From Rhodospirillales bacterium (lineage in GTDB: Bacteria > Pseudomonadota > Alphaproteobacteria > Micavibrionales > UBA1664): a stretch of DNA of 64,000 nucleotides. The notes beneath the pieces were generated by a model, which had not been told where the DNA came from, did no database searches, and saw only the letters and a list, made by a program, of their open reading frames with translations. The position numbers and the translations under genes are program-made. This document shows positions 34,151 to 43,538 of the stretch, piece by piece. The stretch covers positions 1,054,001 to 1,118,000 of the forward strand of contig CP060260.1 in the NCBI GenBank assembly GCA_023898805.1, in the 5' to 3' direction. Within the stretch, counting starts at the first letter, position 1; each line of letters begins with the position of its first letter.

Positions 34151-35940
34151 GGCGTGATGGTCGGCGGTGTGTACTGGCGATCGGGGCAACCGCCGGCGAC
34201 ATTTACGCCCTCCTTGCAAAAGCCTGTCGTGGAAACCACCGGTAGCGCGCCGCCGGCGTAGTTTTTCGTGCCCGTTACTGACAGTGACCGGCTGCCCGCC
34301 AGGAATTTCAGGTCCTGGGTCGAACTGCCCGCGGTATCCCCTTGAACGTATACGTTGCCCGCGTTGGCGATCTCGCCGGCCAGCGTCGTATAACCGCTAT
34401 CGGGCGTGGTCGTCCCGTTGATGGTCATGGTTGATCCGTTCATCTGGGTGATACCGGTGATCTGAACCTTGCCTGTATTGTCGGTCGCGGTGGTTAGCGC
34501 CGATGGCGCGTCGACGGTGTCGGACAAAAGTTCGGCGTCCGGCTGTCCCATGACTGTCAGGTTGCCGGACAGGGTTGTATGAGTAGCCACTTCCATCTGC
34601 GGCGCGGCACCCGAGATGCCCGCAACGGTCGAGGTAAATTGGTTGGTGGTCAGCGAATCGCTCAGCAATGTTTTTGCTTGCGCGTTCTGATCAATCGTGG
34701 CGACGCCCGCATGGGTGACATCCTTGGCATAGGTATAGGCGTTGCGCTCGACCACGGCGGTGCTTGCCATTTCAAGCCGCGCGCTGGCAGGGTGCGCGCC
34801 GCCGCTGGGCAGCGGCTTGGTGTTGTAAACGCGCAGATCGTTGCCCAGTGTTAAACCCTGGCTGATATACAGCGCGTCGTCGTTGGCCGTGCCGATATTG
34901 GCGGTTTCCGCCGCTGCGTTATAATCCTGTGTCTGTGGCTCGGCGACCAGTCGGTCGGCCTGCACGTTGGCGATCTTATCGATGTCGAAGCGGCGATCGG
35001 TCGTCGCATTGTCCGATGTCACCGCGCACACGCCGGTATTGACGCTGACCGGATTTCCGGCGGCATCCACGGTGGTGATCTGGACCTGATCGGCCGTTGC
35101 GGTGCATTTTGCGGTAGGGTCGGTCGGTGCGCCCATGCGTAAATCGGTCAGCATGGTGGCGAAACCGGGATTTTCCGGCTGGGGATAGCGCATAACCGCG
35201 CGCAAATCCGGTTGAACGGCCTTCCATGATGGAATGACCAGACTGCCTCCCGTTACTTGGTTCGAACCCGGTGGCAGGATGCCGTTCATCATTGCGGCAA
35301 ATTCTGTTTGCGTCAGGCAACCGGAATCCCAAAACGATGCGGCCTCGGCGCCCTTACACTGGCTCGAAAGGTTGTTACCCGCGTCGTCGAACAGAAGGCC
35401 GGTGACGGCGGCACCGTAAGTCTTGGCGGTCTGGATCGTACGCAGCATCAATTCCGGATTGCTTTTACCGCCGGGTGCGAAGAATACGAAACTGGCGGGT
35501 ACGGTGCTTGGGTCGTTCGGGGGGCCGCCAAGCCCGCTGGGTGACCAGTTGACCATGACGATGATGATCCGTTGCCCCAGCGCGTTGTAATCAAGGCCGC
35601 CGGTGGTTCGTGCGAAATTCTGCGGCAGATAACCTTTGTTTTTCAGGGTTTGAAGGGAAACGAGTTGCGCCGCTGCCGCCAGCGTGTTGGGTAGGGTTGG
35701 ATCGGCGACGAACTGGTCGCGGGTGTAAAGACGCGCGGCTTTGCCGATTTCGACCAGTTGCCAGCCCGTGACCTTGGCCAGGTTTTGTCGGGGTTCGCCG
35801 CTGTTGTACCGGGCGATGACCACCAGTACGGCGCCGAAAACCGCCATGAACAAAAGCGCCAGCAAAAGCGAGAAGCCTCGCTGCCGATTGCGCCCGGTAA
35901 TGCCGGGATGACCGAACAACCCTGCCTGTCCCCGTATCAT
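34147..35940 (-). CDS. PilV-like minor pilin/adhesin 1
   Basis: A 597-residue protein. The prepilin-like end 'NRQRG^FSLLLALLFMAVFGA' lacks the conserved Glu at +5 (Leu instead). The constant domain follows: 'VEIGKAARLYTRDQF', 'LVSLQTLKNKGYLPQNFART', then 'DYNALGQRIIIVMVNWSPS', the PilV/shufflon N-terminal pattern. Residues ~275-597 form a long low-complexity region ending with Cys-containing segments. No ribosome-binding site is obvious at ATG 35940, the only in-frame start before the prepilin motif. The gene follows the pilS terminator and starts the pilV unit. Confidence 0.75.
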   Translation of the reverse strand: MIRGQAGLFGHPGITGRNRQRGFSLLLALLFMAVFGAVLVVIARYNSGEPRQNLAKVTGWQLVEIGKAARLYTRDQFVADPTLPNTLAAAAQLVSLQTLKNKGYLPQNFARTTGGLDYNALGQRIIIVMVNWSPSGLGGPPNDPSTVPASFVFFAPGGKSNPELMLRTIQTAKTYGAAVTGLLFDDAGNNLSSQCKGAEAASFWDSGCLTQTEFAAMMNGILPPGSNQVTGGSLVIPSWKAVQPDLRAVMRYPQPENPGFATMLTDLRMGAPTDPTAKCTATADQVQITTVDAAGNPVSVNTGVCAVTSDNATTDRRFDIDKIANVQADRLVAEPQTQDYNAAAETANIGTANDDALYISQGLTLGNDLRVYNTKPLPSGGAHPASARLEMASTAVVERNAYTYAKDVTHAGVATIDQNAQAKTLLSDSLTTNQFTSTVAGISGAAPQMEVATHTTLSGNLTVMGQPDAELLSDTVDAPSALTTATDNTGKVQITGITQMNGSTMTINGTTTPDSGYTTLAGEIANAGNVYVQGDTAGSSTQDLKFLAGSRSLSVTGTKNYAGGALPVVSTTGFCKEGVNVAGGCPDRQYTPPTITP

Positions 35941-36025
35941 AATAGGATTATTGTAAATCCAAGGTCCTTAAAGATTGTATAAAATCCCACCGATCGGCGG
36001 GCTGGAGTATGAGAGATTCTAACAT

Positions 36026-36052
36026 AAAAAAGGCCCCTTCCGGGGCCTTTTT
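36026..36052. terminator. bidirectional intrinsic terminator after pilS
   Basis: AAAAAAGGCCCC-TTCC-GGGGCCTTTTT, 20 nt downstream of the pilS stop. On the minus strand it ends in a T-run, so it closes pilS. It separates the pilin unit from the pilV unit. Confidence 0.85.
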
Positions 36053-36071
36053 CGTGAAATTTGTGATGGGC

Positions 36072-36620
36072 TTACTGGAAGGTCCAGATCATCGCGTTGC
36101 CAGCGGCGGCGCAAGATGCCGAAAGCGCCGTCTGGGTGAATCCGCCCGAGGCGATGGCCGTACCACCGATCGAAACGCCGGTCGTGTCGCTGGAATTGTC
36201 CTGATTGAAGGATTGCGCCAGTTTCACGCAGGCCGACCGCGGCACGCCCGCCATGGTGATGGTAAAGGTGGTCGAGTTTGCGGCGGGCGAGGCAAGCGTA
36301 ACCGTACCCAGCGCGCCTTTCAGCGTGCCGGCGGCAAGGCCGACGATTGCCATGTCGCTCGGAACCGCCTTCAGGCTGTTCATGGTGGTCAGCAGGTTTG
36401 CCGTGGCGGGATAACCGGTCTGGCCTTGGAACGTTTGCTGCACCTGTTGCTTGAGCGTAGCCAGTTGGCGGCTGGCCTGGTTGGTGTTGTTGTTCTCGGA
36501 TACCAGACGGTAAGCGCCCAGACCCGCGAGGATCAGGACCGCGCCGACGGCGACCACCAGCAGGAGTTCAAGCAGCGAGAAGCCTTTCATCCCGCTTTTG
36601 CGTGTCTGTTTGGAAATCAT
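36072..36620 (-). CDS. pilS: major type IVb prepilin PilS
   Basis: A 182-residue prepilin from ATG 36620; the upstream TTG reading was rejected, as GAGGAGA precedes this ATG. The leader 'MISKQTRKSGMKG^FSLLELLLVVAV' has E5 and a hydrophobic stem. The mature domain holds two Cys (in 'RSACVKLAQ' and 'LSASCAAAG'), the disulfide loop of type IVb pilins such as R64 PilS and TcpA. It is the pilus building block. It has its own promoter, a 5' UTR hairpin and a terminator, suggesting high-level independent expression. Confidence 0.92.
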   Translation of the reverse strand: MISKQTRKSGMKGFSLLELLLVVAVGAVLILAGLGAYRLVSENNNTNQASRQLATLKQQVQQTFQGQTGYPATANLLTTMNSLKAVPSDMAIVGLAAGTLKGALGTVTLASPAANSTTFTITMAGVPRSACVKLAQSFNQDNSSDTTGVSIGGTAIASGGFTQTALSASCAAAGNAMIWTFQ

Positions 36621-36653
36621 TGGTTCATCTCTCCTCAAGGTTTGAAAACGGCT

Positions 36654-36684
36654 GGGCGCATGTTTTTGTTATGATAATGCGCCC
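36654..36684 (-). promoter_or_regulatory. hairpin in the pilS 5' untranslated region
   Basis: GGGCGCAT (36654-36661) and ATGCGCCC (36677-36684) form a perfect 8-bp inverted repeat with a 15-nt loop, about 34 nt upstream of the pilS start. A hairpin this close to the 5' end could protect the pilin mRNA from decay, or be an operator. Confidence 0.5.
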
Positions 36685-36697
36685 GGATTAGGACCAG

Positions 36698-36728
36698 ATT
36701 ATTGTGAAGTGTTTTAAAACTCTGTCAA
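36698..36728 (-). promoter_or_regulatory. putative pilS promoter
   Basis: On the minus strand a perfect TTGACA (complement of 36723-36728) and AATAAT (complement of 36698-36703; 5/6 to TATAAT) are separated by 19 nt. It lies in the 138-bp gap between pilR and pilS. Confidence 0.5.
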
Positions 36729-36758
36729 CAACCCCCCTGCCTGCGCGGATCTGTCGCA

Positions 36759-37832
36759 TCACTGTTGTTGCGACTGGATTTGCTGGAAGACGGAATAAAA
36801 CGACACGATCAGGCATCCGATAACCACCGCGATCAGTACCAGAATGACGAAATTGACGGTTTTCATCACCAGGTTGACCCGGTCGACCAGCCCGTCCACC
36901 CATACGCGGGTGACGCGAATCAAATTCTGGTCGAATCCACGCAATTTGGCGTAAATCTGCAGATCGCCGATGATTTCGGAATCCGGGAATTCATATCCGG
37001 AGTTGTATAACGAATCGCCCAGGTTTTCGCCCGACGCGATATATTTTTGAATCGCGCGTACCCGCTGTTTCAGATAAGGGTCGGACTGGCGCGATATCCG
37101 TGCAAGGCTGACTTCATCCAGCTTGACCCCGGCGCTCATCAGGCTTGCGACCGACAGCAGAAACGCCGAACCTTGCCACATCTTGTAAAGGCTCCACGGC
37201 ACGAACCGGTCGAATTTGATACGTGCCTTGGCCGTCCATCGCGGCATGGAATAGGCGATGATAAGCCCGATCGATACGACCGTGACAAGAATGAAAAAGC
37301 CTTGGTCGCGAATGAATTCCGCGGTCTTGGCGACAAAATACGCGATGCCTTCCCAGCGATCGACCGGAATGATCTCCTCGAAAGTCGGAATCACCTTATA
37401 TGCGGACAAAAGCATCGCCGCGATCAACATGCCCAAAAGCACGGCGGGGTAGGCGCCGGCCGTAATGATCGCCTTTTTGACCTTGGATTGGTTTTCGATG
37501 GATTCGGCGGCGTTGTGCAGGCTGCGAATCAGCTTTCCCGAATTGGCGCCGGTTTCCAGCAGGATTGACTCCGAGCTTGGCACATAGGGCGCCAGGCATT
37601 GACCGAAATTGATCCCTTCGGCCACGTCGTTGCGCCATTTCTTGTACAGCTTGGGCAGCGCGGAATTGCGTTTGCGCGCAGAGATGCTTTGAATTTGTCC
37701 AAGCGCGGTATCCAGCGACACTCCGTTCTCAAGCAATTGCACCAGCTTGGTGTAAAAGCGCATCCGCTGTGCGCCGTTGAACTCAAACTTGATCGAAAGC
37801 TGAAAGAAAAGGTCGTTCTTTTTTTTTGCCAT
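36759..37832 (-). CDS. pilR: type IVb pilus inner-membrane platform protein PilR (GspF family)
   Basis: A 357-residue protein with two GspF-like halves (T2SSF). 'FYTKLVQLLENGVSLDTALG' (~25) and 'SLMSAGVKLDEVSLARISRQ' (~233) are the paired soluble repeats. Membrane helices follow at ~130-150, ~195-215 and ~325-350. It is the platform around which PilQ drives pilus assembly. It follows pilQ closely (15 nt). Confidence 0.93.
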   Translation of the reverse strand: MAKKKNDLFFQLSIKFEFNGAQRMRFYTKLVQLLENGVSLDTALGQIQSISARKRNSALPKLYKKWRNDVAEGINFGQCLAPYVPSSESILLETGANSGKLIRSLHNAAESIENQSKVKKAIITAGAYPAVLLGMLIAAMLLSAYKVIPTFEEIIPVDRWEGIAYFVAKTAEFIRDQGFFILVTVVSIGLIIAYSMPRWTAKARIKFDRFVPWSLYKMWQGSAFLLSVASLMSAGVKLDEVSLARISRQSDPYLKQRVRAIQKYIASGENLGDSLYNSGYEFPDSEIIGDLQIYAKLRGFDQNLIRVTRVWVDGLVDRVNLVMKTVNFVILVLIAVVIGCLIVSFYSVFQQIQSQQQ

Positions 37833-37847
37833 TCCGACGCCCTCGCC

Positions 37848-39404
37848 TCAGCCACGCCGTTTGGGCAGGATGATGGGGCCGACCACGCGTTCGGCATCGC
37901 CGGGATCGACCTCGCCCGCGCGGAGCCGGTCGACCATGTGCTCCATCATGTTGCGTCCGTTGAGCTGCGTAAGCCAGTACTGCTCGGCTTCCTGCTTCTG
38001 GTCCTTTTTGACGAGTTCCATGAAGGTGTGATCCGGAATAATGACCTCGGCAACCACGGTTCGGCTGGCATATCCTGTGCCGTTGCATGCACTGCAGCCT
38101 TGCGGGTTGCGCTTGCGCAGACGTTCAACCTGCACTTCCGCGGTTTCAAGGCGCGAAATCAGGTTGTAATTCAGTTCTCGTTCCTCGATCGGCATGCAGC
38201 AGCTTTTGCACAGCTTGCGCACCAGGCGTTGCGAGACCATGCCCGTCATCAATGTCGGGTCGCACAGTTTGTAATCCTCGACATGCAGGTCGCGCAGACG
38301 GAACGGAATGGTGATCGCGTCGTTTGAGTGCAGCGACGTCCATACCTGGTGGCCGGTCATCGCCGCCTCGAAAGCCAGCTGGGCCGAAGCCTCGTCGCGT
38401 ACCTCGCCGATCATCATCCGGTCCGGGTTGGAACGCATCGCCGCGGCGATCGCCTTGGTGAACTGCGCCGCCCGCTCTTCCTGCGTGCTGGCGTTGGTCA
38501 CCGGCATCTGTACCGCACCTTGAATCGGGTATTCCGGCGGATCTTCCACCGTATAAAACGCGATGTTGTAATTATATTCCTTCAAGATCGCGATGATGTT
38601 GCGTTGCAGGGTCGTCGATTTGCCATGACCCGTGGGCCCCGCCACGACGTTGATACCGTAGGGTTTCGAGCGCAGGAACTCGAAATCCTCAAGCTGCTCG
38701 GGCGTAAAGCCCAGCGCGGTCACGTCGCCTGCGGTTTTGTCGTCCGTGTTGTACAGGATACGCATGATCATCGCGCGCCCGTCGTACACGGTGGGGTTGA
38801 ACTGCAGACGCAGCGAGATCACGCCGTCCGGCAATTGCAGGTCTTTGCGGTTTGACACCCGCGCGCCCTGGTATTCATAGGGCTGGTAGTTGACGTCGGC
38901 GGCGTCCGCCATGGTGAACGCTGCTGCGCAGAAGGAATGCCCGTATTCCGGCGGCCATTCCGCGATATATTCCATTGCCCCCGCGACCCGCGCCCGGACA
39001 AGGCAAGATTGTTCGTACACCACGACGTGGATATCCGACACCCGGCGCTTGGCCATGTCCGCGACGAGGTCGAGCACCTCGCGCCGCATCCGCACTTCGT
39101 CGTGTTTGTTGCGGAAATCGAACGTACTGACCGCGCGTTCGTAACAGATCTGCACGCGGTTGAGTTCGACCGCCTCGATCTGCGGTTCCGGATAGCCCGC
39201 GATTTTGGCTTCCATCAAAAGCGACAAAATATGCGGGCTGGATTGGTGCGATTTGGAAACGACCAGCTTGCCGTCCGCGTAAAACGCGGCGATCTGGCGC
39301 AGCTGCTGTCCGCGGTCGAGCGGGCCGTCCTCCGCTGTCAGCGGAATGTTCGGATCCCACGCATCGTCGGTCTTTTTCTTGCGGGATAGAAGCTCGAAGG
39401 CCAT
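37848..39404 (-). CDS. pilQ: type IVb pilus assembly ATPase PilQ (GspE/PilB family)
   Basis: A 518-residue cytoplasmic ATPase that powers pilus extension. Walker A is 'VVAGPTGHGKSTTLQ' (256-263; H replaces the usual S). The Asp box is 'FYTVEDPPEYPI', Walker B 'PDRMMIGEVRDEAS' (~328-340) and the His box 'GHQVWTSLHSND' (~351-362). Four or five Cys ('KLCKSCC' ~399 and 'GCSACNG' ~437) form the zinc site seen in GspE enzymes. It is the R64 PilQ equivalent. The spacing to pilP is 24 nt. Confidence 0.95.
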   Translation of the reverse strand: MAFELLSRKKKTDDAWDPNIPLTAEDGPLDRGQQLRQIAAFYADGKLVVSKSHQSSPHILSLLMEAKIAGYPEPQIEAVELNRVQICYERAVSTFDFRNKHDEVRMRREVLDLVADMAKRRVSDIHVVVYEQSCLVRARVAGAMEYIAEWPPEYGHSFCAAAFTMADAADVNYQPYEYQGARVSNRKDLQLPDGVISLRLQFNPTVYDGRAMIMRILYNTDDKTAGDVTALGFTPEQLEDFEFLRSKPYGINVVAGPTGHGKSTTLQRNIIAILKEYNYNIAFYTVEDPPEYPIQGAVQMPVTNASTQEERAAQFTKAIAAAMRSNPDRMMIGEVRDEASAQLAFEAAMTGHQVWTSLHSNDAITIPFRLRDLHVEDYKLCDPTLMTGMVSQRLVRKLCKSCCMPIEERELNYNLISRLETAEVQVERLRKRNPQGCSACNGTGYASRTVVAEVIIPDHTFMELVKKDQKQEAEQYWLTQLNGRNMMEHMVDRLRAGEVDPGDAERVVGPIILPKRRG

Positions 39405-39428
39405 ATGCGAAACGATCCTTTCTTCCCG

Positions 39429-40295
39429 TCAGTTCTTGTTTAAATCGGCCCAGGCCAAACTCTTTACGCCGCCAGCGTCGCGGGTTGTGACGCCGCCGGA
39501 TGTAATGCGCACGACCACGGTCTTCCCATCCGACAGGCGCATGCCGTCATGAACGCGTACTTCGTCGCCTTCGGGGCTGATCAACGTAGCCTGCATGTTG
39601 CTGCTGACGCCCGAGATACCGCCGATTGTCCATGCTTTGGGCTTTTCTGGTTCTTTCTTCGCGTCCTGTGTTGCGCCGTCATTCGCGGTTGTACCCAGAT
39701 TCGTTCCCGGCGCGGCGGTGGGTTTTTGCGCGGCGGATGGCATGGCATCGGTGCCCAATGCGCTGGCGGGCAGGGCGGGCATCCCATTCATGCCGGCCAT
39801 CTGGGCCGCAAGGGCGGCAGGCAGGGCGGGCATCCCGTTTTGTTGTCCGCTGGCGATACCGGCCAATGCCGGATTATAGCCAAGGGTGACATCCTCTGCC
39901 GCTTGGTTTTTCAGGGCGCTTTCATTCAGCCGTTCAAGAAGCTGCGCGCGCTGGACGCACAGCGTGAAACGATCGATATCTGCCTGAACCTTGGCCAGAT
40001 CGTCGGGCGTCTGGTTCAGCGCGGCTTCGGGTGCGGGGCAGGGGTCGGCATTATTGCCGCTTGCGCCGTTGACACCGTTGCGCGCGGCCTGTGGTTGCGC
40101 GGGCATGGCATCGGTTTTTTTATCCGAGTCCATGACGGGAACGGCGGCAGGGTTGAGCGAGGGTTCGAGCGTGGCGTTGCCCGGTGCCTGCAACTGGGCG
40201 TCCGGCGGCGGCGCGGCATCCTGTGCATGGACGGAACCCGACAGGACAAGGATGCCCGCAAGGAACGAAACGCTGGTTAGGATGGTCTGGCGCAT
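39429..40295 (-). CDS. pilP: type IVb pilus biogenesis protein PilP
   Basis: A 288-residue exported protein from ATG 40295 with AGGAG upstream. A signal peptide ('FLAGILVLSGSVHA') precedes a Pro/Ala-rich middle with a helical segment ('DLAKVQADIDRFTLCVQRAQ'). The C-terminal small β-domain ('TIGGISGVSSNMQATLISPE', 'VRVHDGMRLSDGKTVVVRI') is typical of R64 PilP. It is predicted to link PilO/PilN in the periplasm. It starts 8 nt after pilO. Confidence 0.85.
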   Translation of the reverse strand: MRQTILTSVSFLAGILVLSGSVHAQDAAPPPDAQLQAPGNATLEPSLNPAAVPVMDSDKKTDAMPAQPQAARNGVNGASGNNADPCPAPEAALNQTPDDLAKVQADIDRFTLCVQRAQLLERLNESALKNQAAEDVTLGYNPALAGIASGQQNGMPALPAALAAQMAGMNGMPALPASALGTDAMPSAAQKPTAAPGTNLGTTANDGATQDAKKEPEKPKAWTIGGISGVSSNMQATLISPEGDEVRVHDGMRLSDGKTVVVRITSGGVTTRDAGGVKSLAWADLNKN

Positions 40296-40303
40296 GGCGG
40301 CTC

Positions 40304-41872
40304 CTAATGCTGTTGCAGGGCAAGGGCTTTGTTGTTGGCTTCGATCAGGCGGCGGTCGGGCTTCAGGATCAGCTTGCCCTGATATGTCCATTCCCCGTCC
40401 TTGCCGCTGCCGATTTCATTGATGATGATGCCGGGCAGGTCGAAATAGCGGTTCATCATGTTGGGCGGCGTTTTGGTTTTAAGGACGATGCCCAGATAGG
40501 GCAGGTCGTTCGGCGTCAGGGGGCGTATGTCGACCGGTGCCTGTCCTATACCCATGGATAGGCCTGCCTGCTGTTGCATGGCGTCGACCTGGGCCAGAAG
40601 TTCCTGCCCGGCGGCGGGCGTCACTTCTTCGATTTGCAAGTCGCCGATGCCGGAAAACCGCTGACTCAAAAGCATGATGGCGTGGTTGCGTTCAAAAAGT
40701 TCCTGCGCGGGCGCGGTGGTCTTCTGGCCGATATTGCGCCGCGTTGCGATCAGCGTGTCGCTGTCTTGGAATCCACGCACGACCCCTTGCGGAAACTGCG
40801 AAAGATAAGGCTCGATCAGGCTCAGTGAGCCGGTTGTCCGCCGCCATGTTCCTTCGACGAAGCTTTCTTTGCAGCGTATGGTCTCCTGCTGCCACCCGGG
40901 CAGCGATACGGTGATCGCGGAAAACCCGCTTAGGCACCCCGCGATAAGTCCGCTTGGCAGCGGCAGGGCCATGCTGGTGATGCTTTGTCTCGCCTGCTCC
41001 TTAAGGATGACGGGCTCTTTGGGCGGTGCCTGGATATTCTCGGATACTTCGATATTCGGCGCCGGTACCTGCGCCTGCATCGGAATCAGCGAAGGCAGGA
41101 TTTGCTGTCCCATGAAGCTGAGGACGACCAGAAGGATGATGGCGACCAGCGCGCCAAGCGCCATGTTTCGGTTGCGGCGCCCGGAAAAGATCGCATCCAG
41201 TGTTACGGGTTTAAGCCCGGGGGCCTGTGCCTCGCCCATAATCCTGTTCAGGGGGATCCCGCCCGTGCAATCGGGTATATTCCAGCTTTCAGGGGCATAG
41301 GACCGCGGCCAGCGGTATTTCTCGTTCTGGGCGATGAAATGGTTGTAGGCGGCTTCCTCGGACTGGAACAGGATGTCCCCTTCCGGCGCGATGTTGTCGC
41401 TGTGCACGGCAACATACCACCAGCCATTGTCGGCGACGAAAACCCCGTGCCATTCGCCGACCAGCGCGTCCGCTGCGGCACCGGCCAGTGCAGGCAGGCC
41501 AAGCCGATGCCCCTTGGACAGATACCCGAAACCGTGCTGGGAAACGATGCCTTGCCGCAGGACGTAGAAATCAGCGCGGAACTCCTTGGCCCGCTGCATG
41601 GCCAGGTCCGTGTCGCCTTCCTCTTCGGCGATCAGCCAGTTCAGGCCGACGGCATAACGCTTGTTGTCGAATACAAGGACACCGTCACCCGCCACCTTAA
41701 TGTTTCGGCTTGGTGCGGCCAGGGTCTTGCCGCCATCATCCGCACCTTCGTCGGCGCCGTGCTGGCCTTCGATTTCGGCAAGCAAATCCGCGCCGAGGAT
41801 CGATTCCATCGGTTCGTCGAGATCTATGTCCAGGAAATCCTTGTCCTGGTTTTGCTCGTCGTCGCGGGCCAT
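40304..41872 (-). CDS. pilO: type IVb pilus protein PilO (PilO2)
   Basis: A 522-residue protein. It has a long N-terminal cytoplasmic domain (~1-235, 'IKVAGDGVLVFDNKRYAVGL' then 'KEFRADFYVLRQG'), one membrane helix ('LGALVAIILLVVLSFMG' ~237-253) and a periplasmic C-terminal domain. This is the R64 PilO/PilO2 topology. It probably bridges the PilQ/PilR motor and the PilN secretin. It precedes pilP. Confidence 0.88.
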   Translation of the reverse strand: MARDDEQNQDKDFLDIDLDEPMESILGADLLAEIEGQHGADEGADDGGKTLAAPSRNIKVAGDGVLVFDNKRYAVGLNWLIAEEEGDTDLAMQRAKEFRADFYVLRQGIVSQHGFGYLSKGHRLGLPALAGAAADALVGEWHGVFVADNGWWYVAVHSDNIAPEGDILFQSEEAAYNHFIAQNEKYRWPRSYAPESWNIPDCTGGIPLNRIMGEAQAPGLKPVTLDAIFSGRRNRNMALGALVAIILLVVLSFMGQQILPSLIPMQAQVPAPNIEVSENIQAPPKEPVILKEQARQSITSMALPLPSGLIAGCLSGFSAITVSLPGWQQETIRCKESFVEGTWRRTTGSLSLIEPYLSQFPQGVVRGFQDSDTLIATRRNIGQKTTAPAQELFERNHAIMLLSQRFSGIGDLQIEEVTPAAGQELLAQVDAMQQQAGLSMGIGQAPVDIRPLTPNDLPYLGIVLKTKTPPNMMNRYFDLPGIIINEIGSGKDGEWTYQGKLILKPDRRLIEANNKALALQQH

Positions 41873-41891
41873 GGTCGGTCTGCTGCCCGGA

Positions 41892-43538
41892 TCAGTTGCC
41901 GATCACTGTGATCGGATCTTCGGGCAGAATTTCTGAAGTGATTAAAAGCACGGTCACTTCGCGCGTGCGCGATGTGCTGCGCTTGCCACCCAAGAAGGGC
42001 AGGAACGGTGTGCCATCATCGGTATTGGAATCAAGGTTCTTTTCGAACCCGGCCAGCACCAGCGTCTCACCCGACGTCATCACGGCGTTCTGCATGAACC
42101 CGGTGGTGTTGACTTCTGGCAGCTGGATCGAAACGCCGGAAGCGCTGGATCCGTATGTGGCGAAGGGCTGCGGCGCGTCGGTCAGGGCAACGGACAGCCG
42201 CATCAGGATGCGGTTGTTTTCGACGATGCGCGGCAGGATGGTCATCATCAAACCGGTATTGACCGTACCAGGCTCAAGACTGACCGAGCCGCTGCCCGTT
42301 GTGTCTCCGGTGGTTGATGACGTGCGTTCAAGATACGAGATCTGACGCCCGACCTGAAGCGGCGCCGGTTGATCCGAAAGCGTGACGATCGCGCCCGAAT
42401 GCACCACCGACACGCGACCGATGTTGCGGTCGGCCTTGAACGCGGAAACGATCCGGTCCGACTGGATCATGTCCCCGTCGCTGCCGTCGCCGGGTGTGTA
42501 GCTTTCAATGCCGATGGGCTTTTTCAGGACGCCGATGGCGATGCCCGATGTTGCGCCGCCGACGGTGCGCAGGGACGCCTGGTCGAATGCGCGTTTCAGG
42601 ATGCCGGTGACGTCGGCAGAAAGATCCATGTCGTTGTTGGCGGTGATCGACAGCACCTTGACCGCGACCGCGACGCGGCGCAAACGCATGGCGTTCTGCT
42701 GGTTCAGGTAGGATTCGACCTGCCGTACCGCGTCGGGTGAACCCGTAACGGTGATCGTCCCGGTCGACGGCGAAAATGCGGCCTTGCCGGAATCACCGAT
42801 GATGGTGGAAACCGCATCCTTGATTTCGTCCCAGACCTTGATCGAGACTTTCGAGGAAATGTCCTCTTTCGGCAGAGCGCCGGAATCCCCTTGCCCCGCG
42901 CCACCGGAAACCGAGCCGTTGACCGACATTTCGCTGGCCAGCGCGTGCAGCATGAAGGTCCGGGTGACGGTTTGTGCGAAGGTGATGGTGGAGCCGTCAA
43001 AGGTCCAGTCCGCATCGAAATTGTCGGCCGCTTGGTTGAGCAGGTCCGAAAGGCGACCCTGCCACACGATGCGCCCGCCCGCGACTTGTTCGCCGCCGGT
43101 TGGCAGGAATGTCAGGCTGGCGGCGCTGCTGGCGGCTGAATCGCCGGCGGCGCTGCTGCTTTCGTTGCGTGCCATGGATTGCGCGCGCAACCCGGTCACG
43201 GACTGCACCATGCGCGCCAGTTCCGCCATGGTGACCGGACGGGCGAAGGTCATGACGATGGAGTTCGACTGCTCGAATTTCGGAGGCAGGGGCGAGCCGT
43301 TGGCAATCGGTACCGCGCTGGATCCGTAATAGGGCCGACTGTCGATTTCCAGCGTCTGTGCCGGCGGTTGTTTGGGGCTGATCGCCTCCAATGCACGGTC
43401 GGCAGTGGCCTGATTGGTTTCAATTGCGTCGTTCGCCTTTTTATAATCGGCGCAGGACGTGAGCACGAAAGCCGCCGCCAGCGCAAGACCAAGAAGAGGT
43501 TTCAAAGACAAACGGAATGAAAAGCGTGGGAACATCAT
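41892..43538 (-). CDS. pilN: type IVb pilus lipoprotein secretin PilN
   Basis: A 548-residue outer-membrane secretin from the ATG at 43538. The signal 'ALAAAFVLTSC^ADYKKAND' ends with a lipobox (L-T-S-C). N-domains (~120-290, 'LNQAADNFDADWTFDGSTIT') and the C-terminal secretin domain ('LMMTILPRIVENNRILMRLS', 'ETLVLAGFEKNLDSNTDDGT', 'RTREVTVLLITSEILPE') are complete. It forms the gated pore for the pilus and corresponds to R64 PilN or BfpB. The TTG at 43622 is a less likely start, as it would put the lipobox ~50 residues in. Confidence 0.93.
   Translation of the reverse strand: MMFPRFSFRLSLKPLLGLALAAAFVLTSCADYKKANDAIETNQATADRALEAISPKQPPAQTLEIDSRPYYGSSAVPIANGSPLPPKFEQSNSIVMTFARPVTMAELARMVQSVTGLRAQSMARNESSSAAGDSAASSAASLTFLPTGGEQVAGGRIVWQGRLSDLLNQAADNFDADWTFDGSTITFAQTVTRTFMLHALASEMSVNGSVSGGAGQGDSGALPKEDISSKVSIKVWDEIKDAVSTIIGDSGKAAFSPSTGTITVTGSPDAVRQVESYLNQQNAMRLRRVAVAVKVLSITANNDMDLSADVTGILKRAFDQASLRTVGGATSGIAIGVLKKPIGIESYTPGDGSDGDMIQSDRIVSAFKADRNIGRVSVVHSGAIVTLSDQPAPLQVGRQISYLERTSSTTGDTTGSGSVSLEPGTVNTGLMMTILPRIVENNRILMRLSVALTDAPQPFATYGSSASGVSIQLPEVNTTGFMQNAVMTSGETLVLAGFEKNLDSNTDDGTPFLPFLGGKRSTSRTREVTVLLITSEILPEDPITVIGN

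Noticed and set aside
30939..35940. Shufflon with site-specific recombinase
   Set aside because: No integrase gene and no inverted 19-bp repeats are seen near the PilV-like genes.
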